Source of the DNA: Serratia odorifera
Lineage (GTDB): Bacteria > Pseudomonadota > Gammaproteobacteria > Enterobacterales > Enterobacteriaceae
Direction of reading: 5' to 3'
Assembly: GCF_900635445.1 (NCBI RefSeq)
Contig: NZ_LR134117.1
Coordinates: 2,604,001-2,668,000, forward strand
Length of the DNA stretch: 64,000 nucleotides
Shown: in pieces, positions 26,748 through 36,843 of the stretch
Layout: each line of letters starts with the position of its first letter
Position numbering within the stretch: the first letter of the stretch is position 1
The notes under the pieces: generated by a model
Told to the model about the DNA's origin: nothing
Seen by the model: only the letters and a program-made list of their open reading frames with translations
Database searches by the model: none
Made by a program: the position numbers and the translations under genes

Positions 26748-27898
26748 ATGTCTACGCGTCCATTGACAATCGGTTTGGTCGCCGGCGAAACGTCCGGTGA
26801 TATTCTTGGCGCCGGATTGATCCGTGCGCTCAAGGCAAAACACCCTGACGCGCGTTTTGTCGGCGTTGCCGGCCCGTTGATGCAGGCCGAAGGGTGTGAA
26901 GCCTGGTATGAAATGGAAGAGCTGGCGGTGATGGGCATTGTGGAAGTGCTTGAGCGCTTGCCTCGCCTGTTGAAGATCCGCAAGGATCTTACCCGCCGCT
27001 TTAGCGAGCTTGCCCCCCGATGTCTTCGTTGGCATTGATGCGCCGGACTTCAACATCACGTTGGAGGGGCGTCTGAAGCAACGCGGTATTCGCACCATCC
27101 ATTATGTCAGCCCATCAGTGTGGGCCTGGCGTCAAAAGCGCGTTTTCAAAATTGGCAAAGCGACCGATCTGGTATTGGCGTTTCTCCCCTTTTGAAAAAG
27201 CGTTTTACGATCGTTTCAACGTTCCCTGCCGCTTTATCGGCCACACCATGGCCGATGCCATGGCGTTGCAGCCCGACAAGCTGGCGGCGCGCGCCACATT
27301 GGGCATTGACCCTCAGGCCCGCTGTCTGGCGTTGTTGCCGGGCAGTCGCGGTGCGGAAGTGGAAATGCTCAGCGCGGATTTCCTTAGAACTGCCCAGTTG
27401 CTGCGTACGCGCTATCCCGACCTGGAGATTGTGGTTCCGCTGGTCAATGCCAAACGGCGTGAACAGTTTGAACGCATCAAGGCGGAAGTAGCGCCGGAAC
27501 TGCCGGCGCATTTGCTTGACGGCAAAGGGCGTGAGGCGATGCTGGCCAGCGACGCCGCGTTGCTGGCGTCTGGTACCGCCGCGCTGGAGTGCATGCTGGC
27601 AAAATGCCCGATGGTGGTCGGTTACCGCATGAAGCCGTTTACCTTTTGGCTGGCGGAGCGGTTGGTGAAGACCCCGTATGTCTCATTGCCGAACCTGCTG
27701 GCCGGGCGCGAAATCGTCACCGAGCTGTTGCAGCATGACTGCGTGCCGGACAAGCTGGCCGCCGCGCTGCTGCCTCTGCTGGAAGACAGCCCGCAAGCGG
27801 AGCAGTTGAAACAGACATTCCTTGAATTGCACCAGAGCATTCGCTGTGGCGCTGACGAACAGGCCGCTCAGGCTGTGTTGGAGCTGGCAAAAGCATGA
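26748..27898 (+). CDS. lpxB: LpxB, lipid A disaccharide synthase (two frameshifts in this sequence)
   Basis: LpxB, a peripheral inner-membrane GT-B glycosyltransferase, joins lipid X and UDP-2,3-diacylglucosamine into the lipid A disaccharide. Motifs include GETSGDILGAGL at the N-terminus, YVSPSVWAWR, and LLPGSRGAEVE. The frame breaks twice by extra C bases: in the C6 run at 27013-27018 (after SELAP, which should continue DVFVGIDAPDFN) and in the C4 run at 27186-27189 (after LAFLP, which should continue FEKAFYDRF). Removing both gives 382 aa, the E. coli length. The gene is essential and both lesions lie in homopolymers, so error is likely. The stop overlaps rnhB. Confidence 0.95.
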
Positions 27899-28503
27899 TT
27901 GAACCCTTTGTTTATCCGACGGCGCAATGTATCGCCGGCGTAGACGAGGTCGGGCGCGGCCCGTTGGTCGGTGCGGTAGTGACTGCCGCAGTGATCCTCG
28001 ATCCGGCACGTCCTATCGTTGGCCTGGCCGATTCCAAAAAGCTGAGTGAAAAACGTCGCCTGGCGTTGTACGACGAAATTATCGACAAAGCCCAGGCCTG
28101 GAGCCTTGGCCGAGCAGAACCTGCTGAAATCGACAGTTTGAACATTCTGCACGCCACGATGCTGGCGATGCAGCGAGCGGTGGCCGGTTTGGCGATAACG
28201 CCGGATCTGGTGCTGATAGACGGCAACCGTTGCCCGAAACTGCCGATGCGTTCGCAAGCGGTAGTGAAGGGCGATAGCCGGGTTGCCGAAATCAGTGCCG
28301 CGTCGATTCTGGCCAAGGTGACGCGCGATCGCGAAATGGCCGAACTGGATCTGTCGTTCCCGGCTTACGGCTTTGCCCAGCATAAAGGCTATCCGACCGC
28401 GTTCCATTTGGAAAAGCTGGCGCAGTATGGTGCGACGCAGCATCATCGACGCAGTTTTGCACCGGTAAGAAGAGCGCTGGAAGCCGCACCTTTTGCTGAA
28501 TAA
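27895..28503 (+). CDS. rnhB: RnhB, ribonuclease HII
   Basis: RNase HII cuts at ribonucleotides embedded in DNA and at RNA-DNA junctions, starting ribonucleotide excision repair. The 202-aa protein shows the acidic active site in GVDEVGRGPLVG (Asp and Glu) and the later aspartate in LVLIDGNR. The ATGA overlap with lpxB indicates coupled translation. It precedes dnaE, as in E. coli. Confidence 0.97.
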   Translation: MIEPFVYPTAQCIAGVDEVGRGPLVGAVVTAAVILDPARPIVGLADSKKLSEKRRLALYDEIIDKAQAWSLGRAEPAEIDSLNILHATMLAMQRAVAGLAITPDLVLIDGNRCPKLPMRSQAVVKGDSRVAEISAASILAKVTRDREMAELDLSFPAYGFAQHKGYPTAFHLEKLAQYGATQHHRRSFAPVRRALEAAPFAE

Positions 28504-28597
28504 AATGTAACGTACGTTACCCCGCAGCAGGATGACAAATACCCTGGTAGCGGCTTGACGCCACGTTATGACATTCACACATTTCTGGTATCAGGAT

Positions 28598-31500
28598 ATG
28601 GCCGAACCCCGTTTTATTCACTTACGCGTTCACAGCGACTACTCGATGATCGACGGGCTCGCCAAAGTCGGGCCGTTGGTGAAAAGAGCCGCTGCGTTAG
28701 CCATGCCGGCCCTGGCAATCACCGACTTCACCAACCTGTGCGGTCTGGTCAAGTTTTATGGCAGCGCGCACGGCGCCGGTATCAAACCGATCATTGGCGC
28801 AGATTTCCATGTGCAAAGCGATGTGCTGGGCGATGAGCTGGCGCAGCTTACCGTACTGGCCGCCAACAACGACGGCTATCAGAACCTGACCTTGCTGATC
28901 TCCCGCGCCTATCAACGCGGTTACGGCGCCGCCGGTCCTATCATCGACCGTGACTGGCTGGTAGAACACCGCGAAGGGCTGATATTGCTATCCGGCGGGC
29001 GGATGGGCGACGTCGGCAAATTTCTGCTGCGCGGCAACCACGCGCAGGTTGAGCAGTGTCTGGCGTTCTATCAGCAGTATTTCCCCGACAACTACTACCT
29101 GGAGCTGATCCGCACCGGGCGGCCGGATGAAGAAAACTACCTGCACGCCGCGGTAGCCCTGGCGACCGAGCGTGATTTACCGGTGGTGGCGACCAACGAT
29201 GTGCGTTTTCTGGTTGAAGACGATTTCGACGCCCATGAAATCCGCGTGGCGATCCACGACGGCTTCACCCTTGATGACCCTAAACGTCCGCGCAATTACA
29301 GCCCGCAGCAATACATGCGCAATGAAGACGAGATGTGCGAGCTGTTTGCCGATATTCCCGAAGCGTTGATCAACAGCGTTGAAATCGCCAAACGCTGTAA
29401 CGTCACCATTCGTCTGGGTGAATACTTCCTGCCGCAATTCCCAACCGGTGATATGACTACCGAAGACTTTTTGGTAGCCAAATCCAAAGAAGGGCTGGAA
29501 GAACGTCTGGAGTTCCTGTTCCCCGATCCTGAAGTCCGTGCCCAACGTCGGCCAGAATACGATGAGCGTCTGGATATCGAACTGAAGGTGATCAACCAGA
29601 TGGGGTTCCCCGGTTACTTCCTGATCGTAATGGAGTTCATCCAGTGGTCGAAGGATAACAACGTGCCGGTAGGGCCAGGGCGAGGCTCCGGCGCCGGCTC
29701 GCTGGTGGCCTATGCGTTGAAGATCACCGACCTCGACCCGCTGGAATTCGATCTGCTGTTCGAACGTTTCCTTAACCCTGAACGTGTTTCGATGCCTGAC
29801 TTCGACGTCGATTTCTGCATGGAAAAACGCGATCTGGTGATTGAGCACGTGGCGGAGATGTACGGTCGCGAAGCGGTATCACAGATTATTACCTTCGGCA
29901 CCATGGCGGCCAAAGCGGTAATTCGCGACGTTGGCCGCGTGCTGGGCCATCCATACGGGTTTGTCGACCGCATTTCAAAACTGGTGCCGCCCGATCCGGG
30001 CATGACGCTGGAAAAGGCCTTTGCCGCCGAACCGCAGTTGCCGGAAATCTACGAAGCGGACGAAGAGGTCAAGGCGCTGATCGACATGGCGCGCAAACTG
30101 GAAGGGGTGACGCGTAACGCCGGGAAGCACGCCGGCGGCGTGGTGATCGCGCCGACCAAGATCACCGATTTTGCTCCGCTGTATTGCGACGCGGAAGGCA
30201 ACCATCCGGTTACCCAGTTCGATAAAAACGACGTGGAATACGCCGGGCTGGTGAAGTTCGACTTCCTTGGCCTGCGTACCCTGACCATCATCGACTGGGC
30301 GCTGGAGATGATCAACAAGCGGCGCGCCAAGACCGACCTGCCGCCGATCGACATCGCCGCTATCCCGCTCGACGACAAGAAAAGCTTCGATATGCTGCAA
30401 CGCTCGGAAACCACTGCGGTATTCCAGCTTGAATCGCGCGGCATGAAGGATCTGATCAAGCGTCTGAAACCGGACTGCTTCGAAGACATGATCGCTCTGG
30501 TGGCGCTGTTCCGTCCGGGGCCGTTGCAATCTGGCATGGTGGATAACTTTATCGACCGTAAGCACGGCCGTGAAGAGATCTCCTACCCGGACATTCAATG
30601 GCAGCATGAGTCGCTGAAACCGGTACTGGAGCCAACCTACGGCATCATCCTGTATCAGGAACAGGTGATGCAGATTGCCCAGGTGCTGGCTGGCTATACG
30701 CTGGGCGGCGCGGATATGCTGCGTCGTGCGATGGGTAAAAAGAACCCGGTCGAAATGGCCAAGCAGCGTGGCGGTTTTGAAGATGGGGCGAAAGCGCGGG
30801 CATTGACGGTGAACTGTCGATCAAGATCTTCGATCTGGTAGAGAAGTTCGCGGGATACGCTTTAACAAATCCCACTCCGCGGCCTATGCGCTGGTATCTT
30901 ATCAGACGCTGTGGCTGAAGGCGCACTACCCGGCCGAGTTTATGGCGGCGGTGATGACCGCCGATATGGACAACACCGACAAGGTGGTCGGGCTGGTGGA
31001 TGAGTGCTGGCGGATGGGGCTAAAAATCCTGCCGCCAGACATCAATAGTGGCCAATACCACTTCCACGTCAATGACGACGGCGAAATCGTTTACGGTATC
31101 GGCGCGATTAAAGGTGTGGGGGAAGGGCCAATTGAAGCTATTATTGAAGCGCGCAACAGCGGCGAACAGGGTTACTTCAAGGACTTGTTCGACCTTTGCG
31201 CGCGTTCTGATATCAAAAAGCTGAACCGCCGCATTCTGGAAAAGCTGATCATGTCCGGGGCGTTTGACCGCCTGGGACCGCATCGCGCTGCGCTGATGAA
31301 TTCGCTCGGTGACGCGCTGAAAGCGGCCGATCAGCATGCCAAAGCCGAGGCCATCGGCCAGGTGGATATGTTTGGCGTGCTGGCGGAAGCGCCGGAGCAG
31401 GTTGAGCAATCTTATGCCAACGTTGCACCGTGGCAAGAGCAGGTGGTGCTGGACGGTGAGCGGGAGACGCTGGGGCTGTATCTGACCGGCCACCCGATTA

Positions 31501-32083
31501 CCCAGTACCTTAAGGAAATCGAACGTTACGCCGGTGGCCAGCGTTTGAAAGACATGCACCCGACGGATCGGGGCAAAATGACCACCGCCGTTGGCTTGGT
31601 GGTCGCTGCGCGGGTGATGGTCACCAAGCGTGGCAATCGCATCGGGATTTGTACGCTAGATGACCGTTCCGGGCGTCTGGAAGTGATGCTTTTCACCGAT
31701 GCGTTGGAAAAATACCAGCATTTGTTGGAAAAAGACCGTATCCTGATTGCCAGTGGACAGGTCAGCTTTGATGACTTTAGCGGCGGCTTAAAATGACTGC
31801 CCGTGAGCTCATGGACATCAGCGAAGCACGTGAAAAATACGCTCGCGGGCTTGCTATCTCGCTGACTGACAGGCAAATTGATGACCAGCTTTTGAACCGT
31901 CTCCGTCAGTCGTTGGAACCCCATCGCTCGGGGACGATTCCAGTGCATCTCTACTATCAACGGATCGACGCACGGGCCAAGCTGCGTTTTGGCGCAACCT
32001 GGCGTGTGACGCCCACCGACCGCTTGTTGATAGATTTGCGGACTTTGGTAGGCAATGAGCAGGTGGAACTGGAATTTGACTAA
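28598..32083 (+). CDS. dnaE: DnaE, DNA polymerase III alpha subunit (three frameshifts in this sequence)
   Basis: DnaE is the replicative polymerase catalytic subunit. In order: PHP domain (RVHSDYSMIDG), palm domain with the catalytic aspartates in PDFDVDFC, fingers with the GPGRGSGAGS loop, beta-clamp-binding and OB-fold regions, and the C-terminal tau-binding part ending EQVELEFD. Three single bases are missing: near 30797 (GCGCGGG for GCGCGCGG), near 30859 (TACGC for TACGGC) and in the A run near 31790-31793 (before MTARELMD). Restoring them gives about 1162 aa, as in E. coli (1160). I chose ATG 28598 (MAEPRFIHLRV). Three lesions of one type in an essential gene indicate sequence error. 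Confidence 0.96.
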
Positions 32084-32095
32084 AATAGGAATACT

Positions 32096-33055
32096 ATGAG
32101 TCTGAATTTTCTTGATTTTGAACAGCCGATTGCAGAGCTGGAAGCGAAAATTGACTCGCTGACTGCAGTCAGCCGTCAAGACGAAAAATTAGATATTAAT
32201 CTGGACGAAGAGGTTCAGCGCCTGCGTGAAAAGAGCGTTGAGCTGACGCGCAAGATTTTTTCCGATCTTGGGGCCTGGCAAGTTGCCCAATTGGCACGCC
32301 ATCCGCGCCGTCCTTACACCCTGGATTATATCAAACACATCTTTACCGACTTCGAAGAGTTGGCCGGCGACCGCGCCTATGCCGATGACAAGGCGATCGT
32401 CGGTGGGATCGCGCGTCTGGACGGTCGGCCGGTGATGATCATCGGGCACCAGAAGGGCCGCGAAACCAAAGAGAAAATCCGCCGCAACTTCGGTATGCCG
32501 GCACCGGAAGGTTACCGTAAGGCGCTGCGCCTGATGGAGATGGCGTCACGCTTCAAGATGCCGATCATCACCTTCATTGACACTCCGGGCGCCTACCCGG
32601 GCGTGGGTGCAGAAGAGCGCGGCCAGTCGGAAGCGATTGCCCGCAACCTGCGTGAGATGTCGCGTCTGCAGGTGCCGGTGATCTGTACGGTTATTGGCGA
32701 AGGCGGCTCCGGTGGCGCGTTGGCGATCGGCGTTGGCGATAAAGTGAATATGCTGCAGTACAGTACCTACTCGGTGATCTCGCCGGAAGGCTGTGCCTCG
32801 ATTCTGTGGAAAAGCGCTGACAAAGCGCCAATCGCCGCAGAAGCGATGGGCATCACCGCGCCGCGTCTGAAAGAACTGAAGCTGATTGATTCGGTGATCC
32901 CGGAACCGCTGGGCGCGGCTCATCGCGACGTGCCGGCGATAGCTGCATCGCTGAAGGCACAGTTGCTGGCCGATCTGACCGATCTCGACGGGTTGAACAC
33001 CGAAGAGTTGCTCAATCGCCGCTATCAGCGCCTGATGAACTACGGCTACTGCTGA
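32096..33055 (+). CDS. accA: AccA, acetyl-CoA carboxylase carboxyltransferase subunit alpha
   Basis: AccA, with AccD, moves the carboxyl from biotin-BCCP to acetyl-CoA, giving malonyl-CoA for fatty-acid synthesis. The 319-aa length equals E. coli. The crotonase-fold segments FIDTPGAYPGVGAEERGQ and the oxyanion-forming GGSGGALAIG are present. It begins 12 bases after dnaE, so the two are co-transcribed, and is followed by a terminator. Confidence 0.98.
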   Translation: MSLNFLDFEQPIAELEAKIDSLTAVSRQDEKLDINLDEEVQRLREKSVELTRKIFSDLGAWQVAQLARHPRRPYTLDYIKHIFTDFEELAGDRAYADDKAIVGGIARLDGRPVMIIGHQKGRETKEKIRRNFGMPAPEGYRKALRLMEMASRFKMPIITFIDTPGAYPGVGAEERGQSEAIARNLREMSRLQVPVICTVIGEGGSGGALAIGVGDKVNMLQYSTYSVISPEGCASILWKSADKAPIAAEAMGITAPRLKELKLIDSVIPEPLGAAHRDVPAIAASLKAQLLADLTDLDGLNTEELLNRRYQRLMNYGYC

Positions 33056-33071
33056 TAAGCGCTTGCCACAC

Positions 33072-33096
33072 CAAACCGCCTCCGGGCGGTTTTTTA
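33072..33096 (+). terminator. Terminator after accA
   Basis: The stem AAACCGCC TCC GGGCGGTTT with a T6 tract, 17 bases after the accA stop codon, ends the dnaE-accA transcript and isolates ldcC. Confidence 0.92.
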
Positions 33097-33161
33097 CGTC
33101 TGTCTATTTTGCTTTATGCTTTATAAGGTTGTATTGGCCGTTTACTGACAGGAGCAGCACG

Positions 33162-35304
33162 ATGAATATTATCGCGATCATGAGCCCGATGGGCGTTTAC
33201 TACAAAGATGAACCGATACGCGAGCTGCATCAGGCGCTGTCTGTCATGGGGTTTCAACTGGTGTATCCGCAAGGCAGCGCAGATCTGCTGAAGCTGATTG
33301 AACACAATGCGCGCATCTGCGGCGTGATTTTCGACTGGGACGAGTACAGTCTGGAACTGTGCAGCGAAATCAACGAACTCAATGAATACTTGCCGTTGTA
33401 TGCGTTCATCAACACCCATTCGACTTTCGACGTCAGCCTGCATGAAATGCGCATGGTGCTGTATTTCTTTGAGTACGGCCTGAATGCGGCGCAGGATATT
33501 GCCCAGCGTATCCGCCAGTACACCGATGAATACATCGACACTATCACGCCACCGCTGACCAAGGCGCTGTTCACCTACGTCAAGGAAGGCAAATACACCT
33601 TCTGTACCCCTGGCCATATGGCAGGCACCGCGTTTCAGAAAAGCCCGGTCGGCTGTCTGTTCTACGACTTTTTTTGGCGCCAATACGCTGAAGGCCGACG
33701 TCTCGATTTCGGTGACCGAACTGGGTTCGCTGCTCGATCATACCGGCCCGCACCTGGAAGCCGAAGAGTATATCGCCCGCACCTTTAACGCCGAGCAGAG
33801 CTATCTGGTGACCAACGGCACCTCGACCGCCAACAAGATTATTGGCATGTACTCGGCACCGGCGGGTAGCACGGTATTGATCGACCGCAACTGCCACAAA
33901 TCGCTGTGTCATCTGTTGATGATGAGCGATATCGTGCCAATTTACCTGCGCCCGCTGCGTAATGCCTACGGCATTCTCGGCGGCATCCCACGGCGGGAGT
34001 TCAGCCGCGAGAGTATCAGCAGTCGCATTGCGGAAACCGCTAATGCCAGTTGGCCGGTGCATGCGGTGATCACCAATTCCACCTATGACGGCCTGCTGTA
34101 TAACACCGACTTTATCAAGCAGACGCTGGAGGTGCCGTCGATCCATTTTGACTCCGCCTGGGTGCCATACACCAATTTTCACCCCATCTATAGCGGCAAG
34201 AGCGGTATGAGCGGCGAGCGTATCGCCGGTAAGGTGATCTACGAAACCCAGTCGACGCACAAATTATTGGCGGCGTTCTCGCAAGCCTCGATGATACATA
34301 TCAAGGGGGATTACGATGAAAGTACCTTCAATGAAGCCTATATGATGCATACCACCACCTCGCCGCATTACGGCATCGTGGCATCAATGGAAACCGCTGC
34401 GGCGATGCTGCGTGGCAATCCGGGGCGGCGGATGATCAACCGCTCGGTAGAGCGTGCCCTGCATTTCCGCCGTGAGGTACAGCGGTTGCGCGCGGAAAGT
34501 GACGGCTGGTTTTTTGATATCTGGCAACCGAAAGAGATCGATCAGGCCGAATGCTGGGCGTTGTCGCCGGACGAAAACTGGCATGGTTTCGGCAACACCG
34601 ACCGCGATCACCTGTTCCTCGATCCGATCAAGGTGACCATTTTGACACCCGGCATGAATGAGTTGGGGGGATTGGCGGAAAGTGGTATTCCGGCGGCGCT
34701 GGTGGCCAAGTATCTCGACGAACGGGGTATCGTGGTAGAAAAAACCGGTCCTTATAACCTGCTGTTTCTGTTCAGCATCGGTATTGATAAAACCAAGGCG
34801 ATGAGCCTGTTGCGCGGCTTGACCGATTTTAAACGCGCTTTCGATCTTAACCTGCGGGTGAAGAATATGCTGCCGGATCTGTACGCCGAAGATCCCGACT
34901 TCTATCGCAATATGCGTATCCAGGATCTGGCCGCCGGCATCCACCGGCTGATTTGCCAGCACGACTTGCCGCGCCTGATGCAACGCGCGTTCGACGTCTT
35001 GCCACAAATGTGCCTGACCCCACACCAGATGTTCCAGCAGCAGGTGCGCGGCAACGTTGAAAGCTGTGAAATAGATCAACTGATAGGCAAAGTGGCGGCA
35101 AACATGATCCTGCCATACCCGCCAGGGGTGCCGTTGGTGATGCCGGGAGAAATGATCACCGAAGAAAGCCGGGCGGTGCTGGATTTTCTGCTGATGCTGT
35201 GTTCGATTGGCAAGCGTTATCCGGGGTTTGAAACCGACATTCATGGTACCAAAGTGACCGACGACGGGCGCTATCTGGTGAAGGTGCTGAAAGATCCGCT
35301 GTGA
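33162..35304 (+). CDS. ldcC: LdcC, constitutive lysine decarboxylase (one frameshift in this sequence)
   Basis: A PLP enzyme decarboxylating lysine to cadaverine; a wing domain precedes the aspartate-aminotransferase-fold core. The PLP lysine lies in ETQSTHKLLAAF, and HFDSAWVPYTNFHPIY and the C-terminal LPYPPGVPLVMPGEM are family blocks. Restored length is 713 aa, equal to E. coli LdcC, and the accA-ldcC neighbourhood is conserved; sequence is closer to LdcC than to the CadA at 40190. One extra T in the T7 run at 33669-33675 breaks the frame after CLFYDFF (should continue GANTLKADVS). It is nonessential, so error and real mutation cannot be separated here. The ATG at 33162 follows a GGAG site. 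Confidence 0.93.
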
Positions 35305-35305
35305 T

Positions 35306-35851
35306 TCAGGCAAACTCGCGACAGATAAGCCGCTCGCTGGCGTGCGGTAACGGCTCATGCGTCAGGCCGCAAAAGCCGTGCCCTTCGCGCCGCTGATGGT
35401 AGCGGCAGCGGTGACATTCACCAAACAGCGCAGCGTCGCCTTGCTTTTGTAACTGGCGCAGTAACTGCGTCAGTAATGCCAACAGATCATCGCCGTCGTT
35501 GCCCATCGCCTGCTGCGCCTCGCGTAGATAGGCCGGAGGAAACAGCGCGTCCATCAATTCACGCGCTTTGTCGGTCAGCTGCAATCGTACGCTGCGGCGA
35601 TCTTTAACGTCCGCCATCCGGGCGATCAGCCCGTTACTCTCTAATTTTTTTAACGATTGCGACACCGTACCCTTGGTGAGTCCAAGGTAATCCGCCACCG
35701 CCATCGGCGTGTTGGAATAGTGATTGCAGCGCGCCAGATAATACAGCGCACTCAGCTGCACCGGCGGCAAGGCGGCCAGCTCCTCATGACTGCGCAGCCA
35801 GCTGCGCTGCAGGCTATTCAGGCGTTCCAGCAAATCAAACAGTGTCAGCAT
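35306..35851 (-). CDS. MarR-family transcriptional regulator with C-terminal cysteine cluster
   Basis: A 181-aa winged-helix regulator. The recognition-helix and wing part reads MAVADYLGLTKGTVSQSLKKLE, then DRRSVRLQLTDKA, typical of MarR proteins. Unusually, the C-terminus after residue ~144 carries four cysteines (about 146, 149, 161, 177) in a CxxC...C...C pattern with several histidines, suggesting a metal or Fe-S site, or thiol sensing. The ATG at 35851 has a GAGGGGATT site; longer upstream starts lack one. It is convergent with ldcC (stops adjacent) and divergent from a CPVC thioredoxin-like gene, which it probably controls together with itself. Ligand unknown. Confidence 0.85.
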   Translation of the reverse strand: MLTLFDLLERLNSLQRSWLRSHEELAALPPVQLSALYYLARCNHYSNTPMAVADYLGLTKGTVSQSLKKLESNGLIARMADVKDRRSVRLQLTDKARELMDALFPPAYLREAQQAMGNDGDDLLALLTQLLRQLQKQGDAALFGECHRCRYHQRREGHGFCGLTHEPLPHASERLICREFA

Positions 35852-35932
35852 AATCCCCTCGTTATCGTCGCTAGATAGTATCGATTGAAAACTATATTGA
35901 CAAGCAGTAGCGATGACCTTACTGTGCATTTG

Positions 35933-35947
35933 GTTTCGATTCGAAAC
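35933..35947. promoter_or_regulatory. Palindromic operator candidate for the MarR-type regulator
   Basis: GTTTCGATTCGAAAC is a perfect 7-bp inverted repeat around one central base, in the 144-base divergent region. A related but imperfect palindrome with ATAGT/ACTAT arms lies near 35875-35895, next to the regulator's start. Two such sites fit a MarR dimer repressing both genes. Confidence 0.6.
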
Positions 35948-35995
35948 TAAATGGGGTATCAACTTACCCACAAGGTCATAACAAGGAGAATTATC

Positions 35996-36229
35996 ATGAC
36001 TAAAGCCGTTTTCTATCATGCCGGTTGCCCGGTTTGCGTGAGTGCAGAACAACAGCTGTTGGCACTGCTGCGTGATGATGTCGTCGTGGATGTGGTGCAT
36101 CTGGGCGAGCAGCCGGCCAGCATTGCCGATGCCGAACGGGCAGGGGTGAAGAGCGTGCCTGCGCTGGTGGTGGATGGTCAGGTGTTGCATATCAACTTTG
36201 GTGCGGCGCTGGCAGATCTGTCAGGCTGA
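35996..36229 (+). CDS. Small thioredoxin/glutaredoxin-fold protein with CPVC motif
   Basis: A 77-aa cytosolic protein consisting of a minimal thioredoxin fold. The redox motif CPVC is at residues 11-14 (YHAGCPVCVSAE), and the VPALVV segment provides the cis-proline. There is no signal peptide. The ATG at 35996 has an excellent AAGGAGAATTATC site; a longer in-frame start at 35951 lies in the operator region. It is divergent from the MarR-type regulator and followed by a terminator, so it forms a single-gene unit. Its substrate is unknown; a role as a small thiol reductase in stress is inference. Confidence 0.82.
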   Translation: MTKAVFYHAGCPVCVSAEQQLLALLRDDVVVDVVHLGEQPASIADAERAGVKSVPALVVDGQVLHINFGAALADLSG

Positions 36230-36255
36230 ACGCCAGGTTGACTACGGTATTGTTT

Positions 36256-36285
36256 CAAGCCCCGTTTGCTCAGCGGGGCTTTTTA
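36256..36285 (+). terminator. Terminator after the thioredoxin-like gene
   Basis: The stem AGCCCCG/CGGGGCT (36258-36264 with 36274-36280) and a T5 tract end the single-gene transcript. Confidence 0.9.
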
Positions 36286-36364
36286 CTATTCGGCCTTTTG
36301 CCGATTGACCTCGGTTGGACTCATCGCCTAACGTAGCTCATCCAACCTTACATCAGGAGTTAGT

Positions 36365-36754
36365 ATGTTGGCTTTACGTCAGGTGCATCACATTGCAATC
36401 ATTGCTTCCAATTATGCCGTCAGTAAGCACTTTTACTGCCAGATACTGGGTTTTACCCTGCAAGGCGAGTTTTATCGCCAGGAGCGCGACTCCTGGAAGG
36501 CCGATCTGGCGCTGAATGGCCAATATACCCTCGAACTGTTTTCCTTTCCGTCACCGCCGCTGCGTGTCAGCCGTCCGGAGGCATGTGGCCTGCGCCATCT
36601 GGCGTTTAGCGTCGACGATATCGAGCAGTCGATTGCGCATTTACAGGCTGCTGGCGTGGCATGCGAAACGGTACGCGTTGACCCTTATACCGGGGCGCGC
36701 TTCACATTCTTCAGCGATCCTGACGGCTTGCCGCTAGAGTTATATGAACAATGA
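36365..36754 (+). CDS. yaeR: YaeR, VOC (glyoxalase/dioxygenase) family protein
   Basis: A 129-aa vicinal-oxygen-chelate protein with two beta-alpha-beta-beta-beta units. Potential metal ligands are His in QVHHIAI, Glu in TLELFSF, His in GLRHLAF and Glu in LPLELYEQ, as in glyoxalase I. The actual reaction is not established. In E. coli yaeR follows ldcC and precedes tilS; here the regulator/thioredoxin pair and the cad cluster separate them. The ribosome site CAGGAGTTAGT precedes the ATG. Confidence 0.88.
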   Translation: MLALRQVHHIAIIASNYAVSKHFYCQILGFTLQGEFYRQERDSWKADLALNGQYTLELFSFPSPPLRVSRPEACGLRHLAFSVDDIEQSIAHLQAAGVACETVRVDPYTGARFTFFSDPDGLPLELYEQ

Positions 36755-36843
36755 ATGCTTAATCGACATGGCGCAGCCCAAGTCGCAGGAGGTTATGGTA
36801 TTATCGCGCGCTTGCTTCGTGTCCCCTTTGAGTTATTTCCGCC

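Noticed and set aside
26748..32083. Reading lpxB and dnaE as genuinely split genes
   Set aside because: The breaks are single-base indels, several in homopolymers, and the corrected products have exact family lengths in essential genes.
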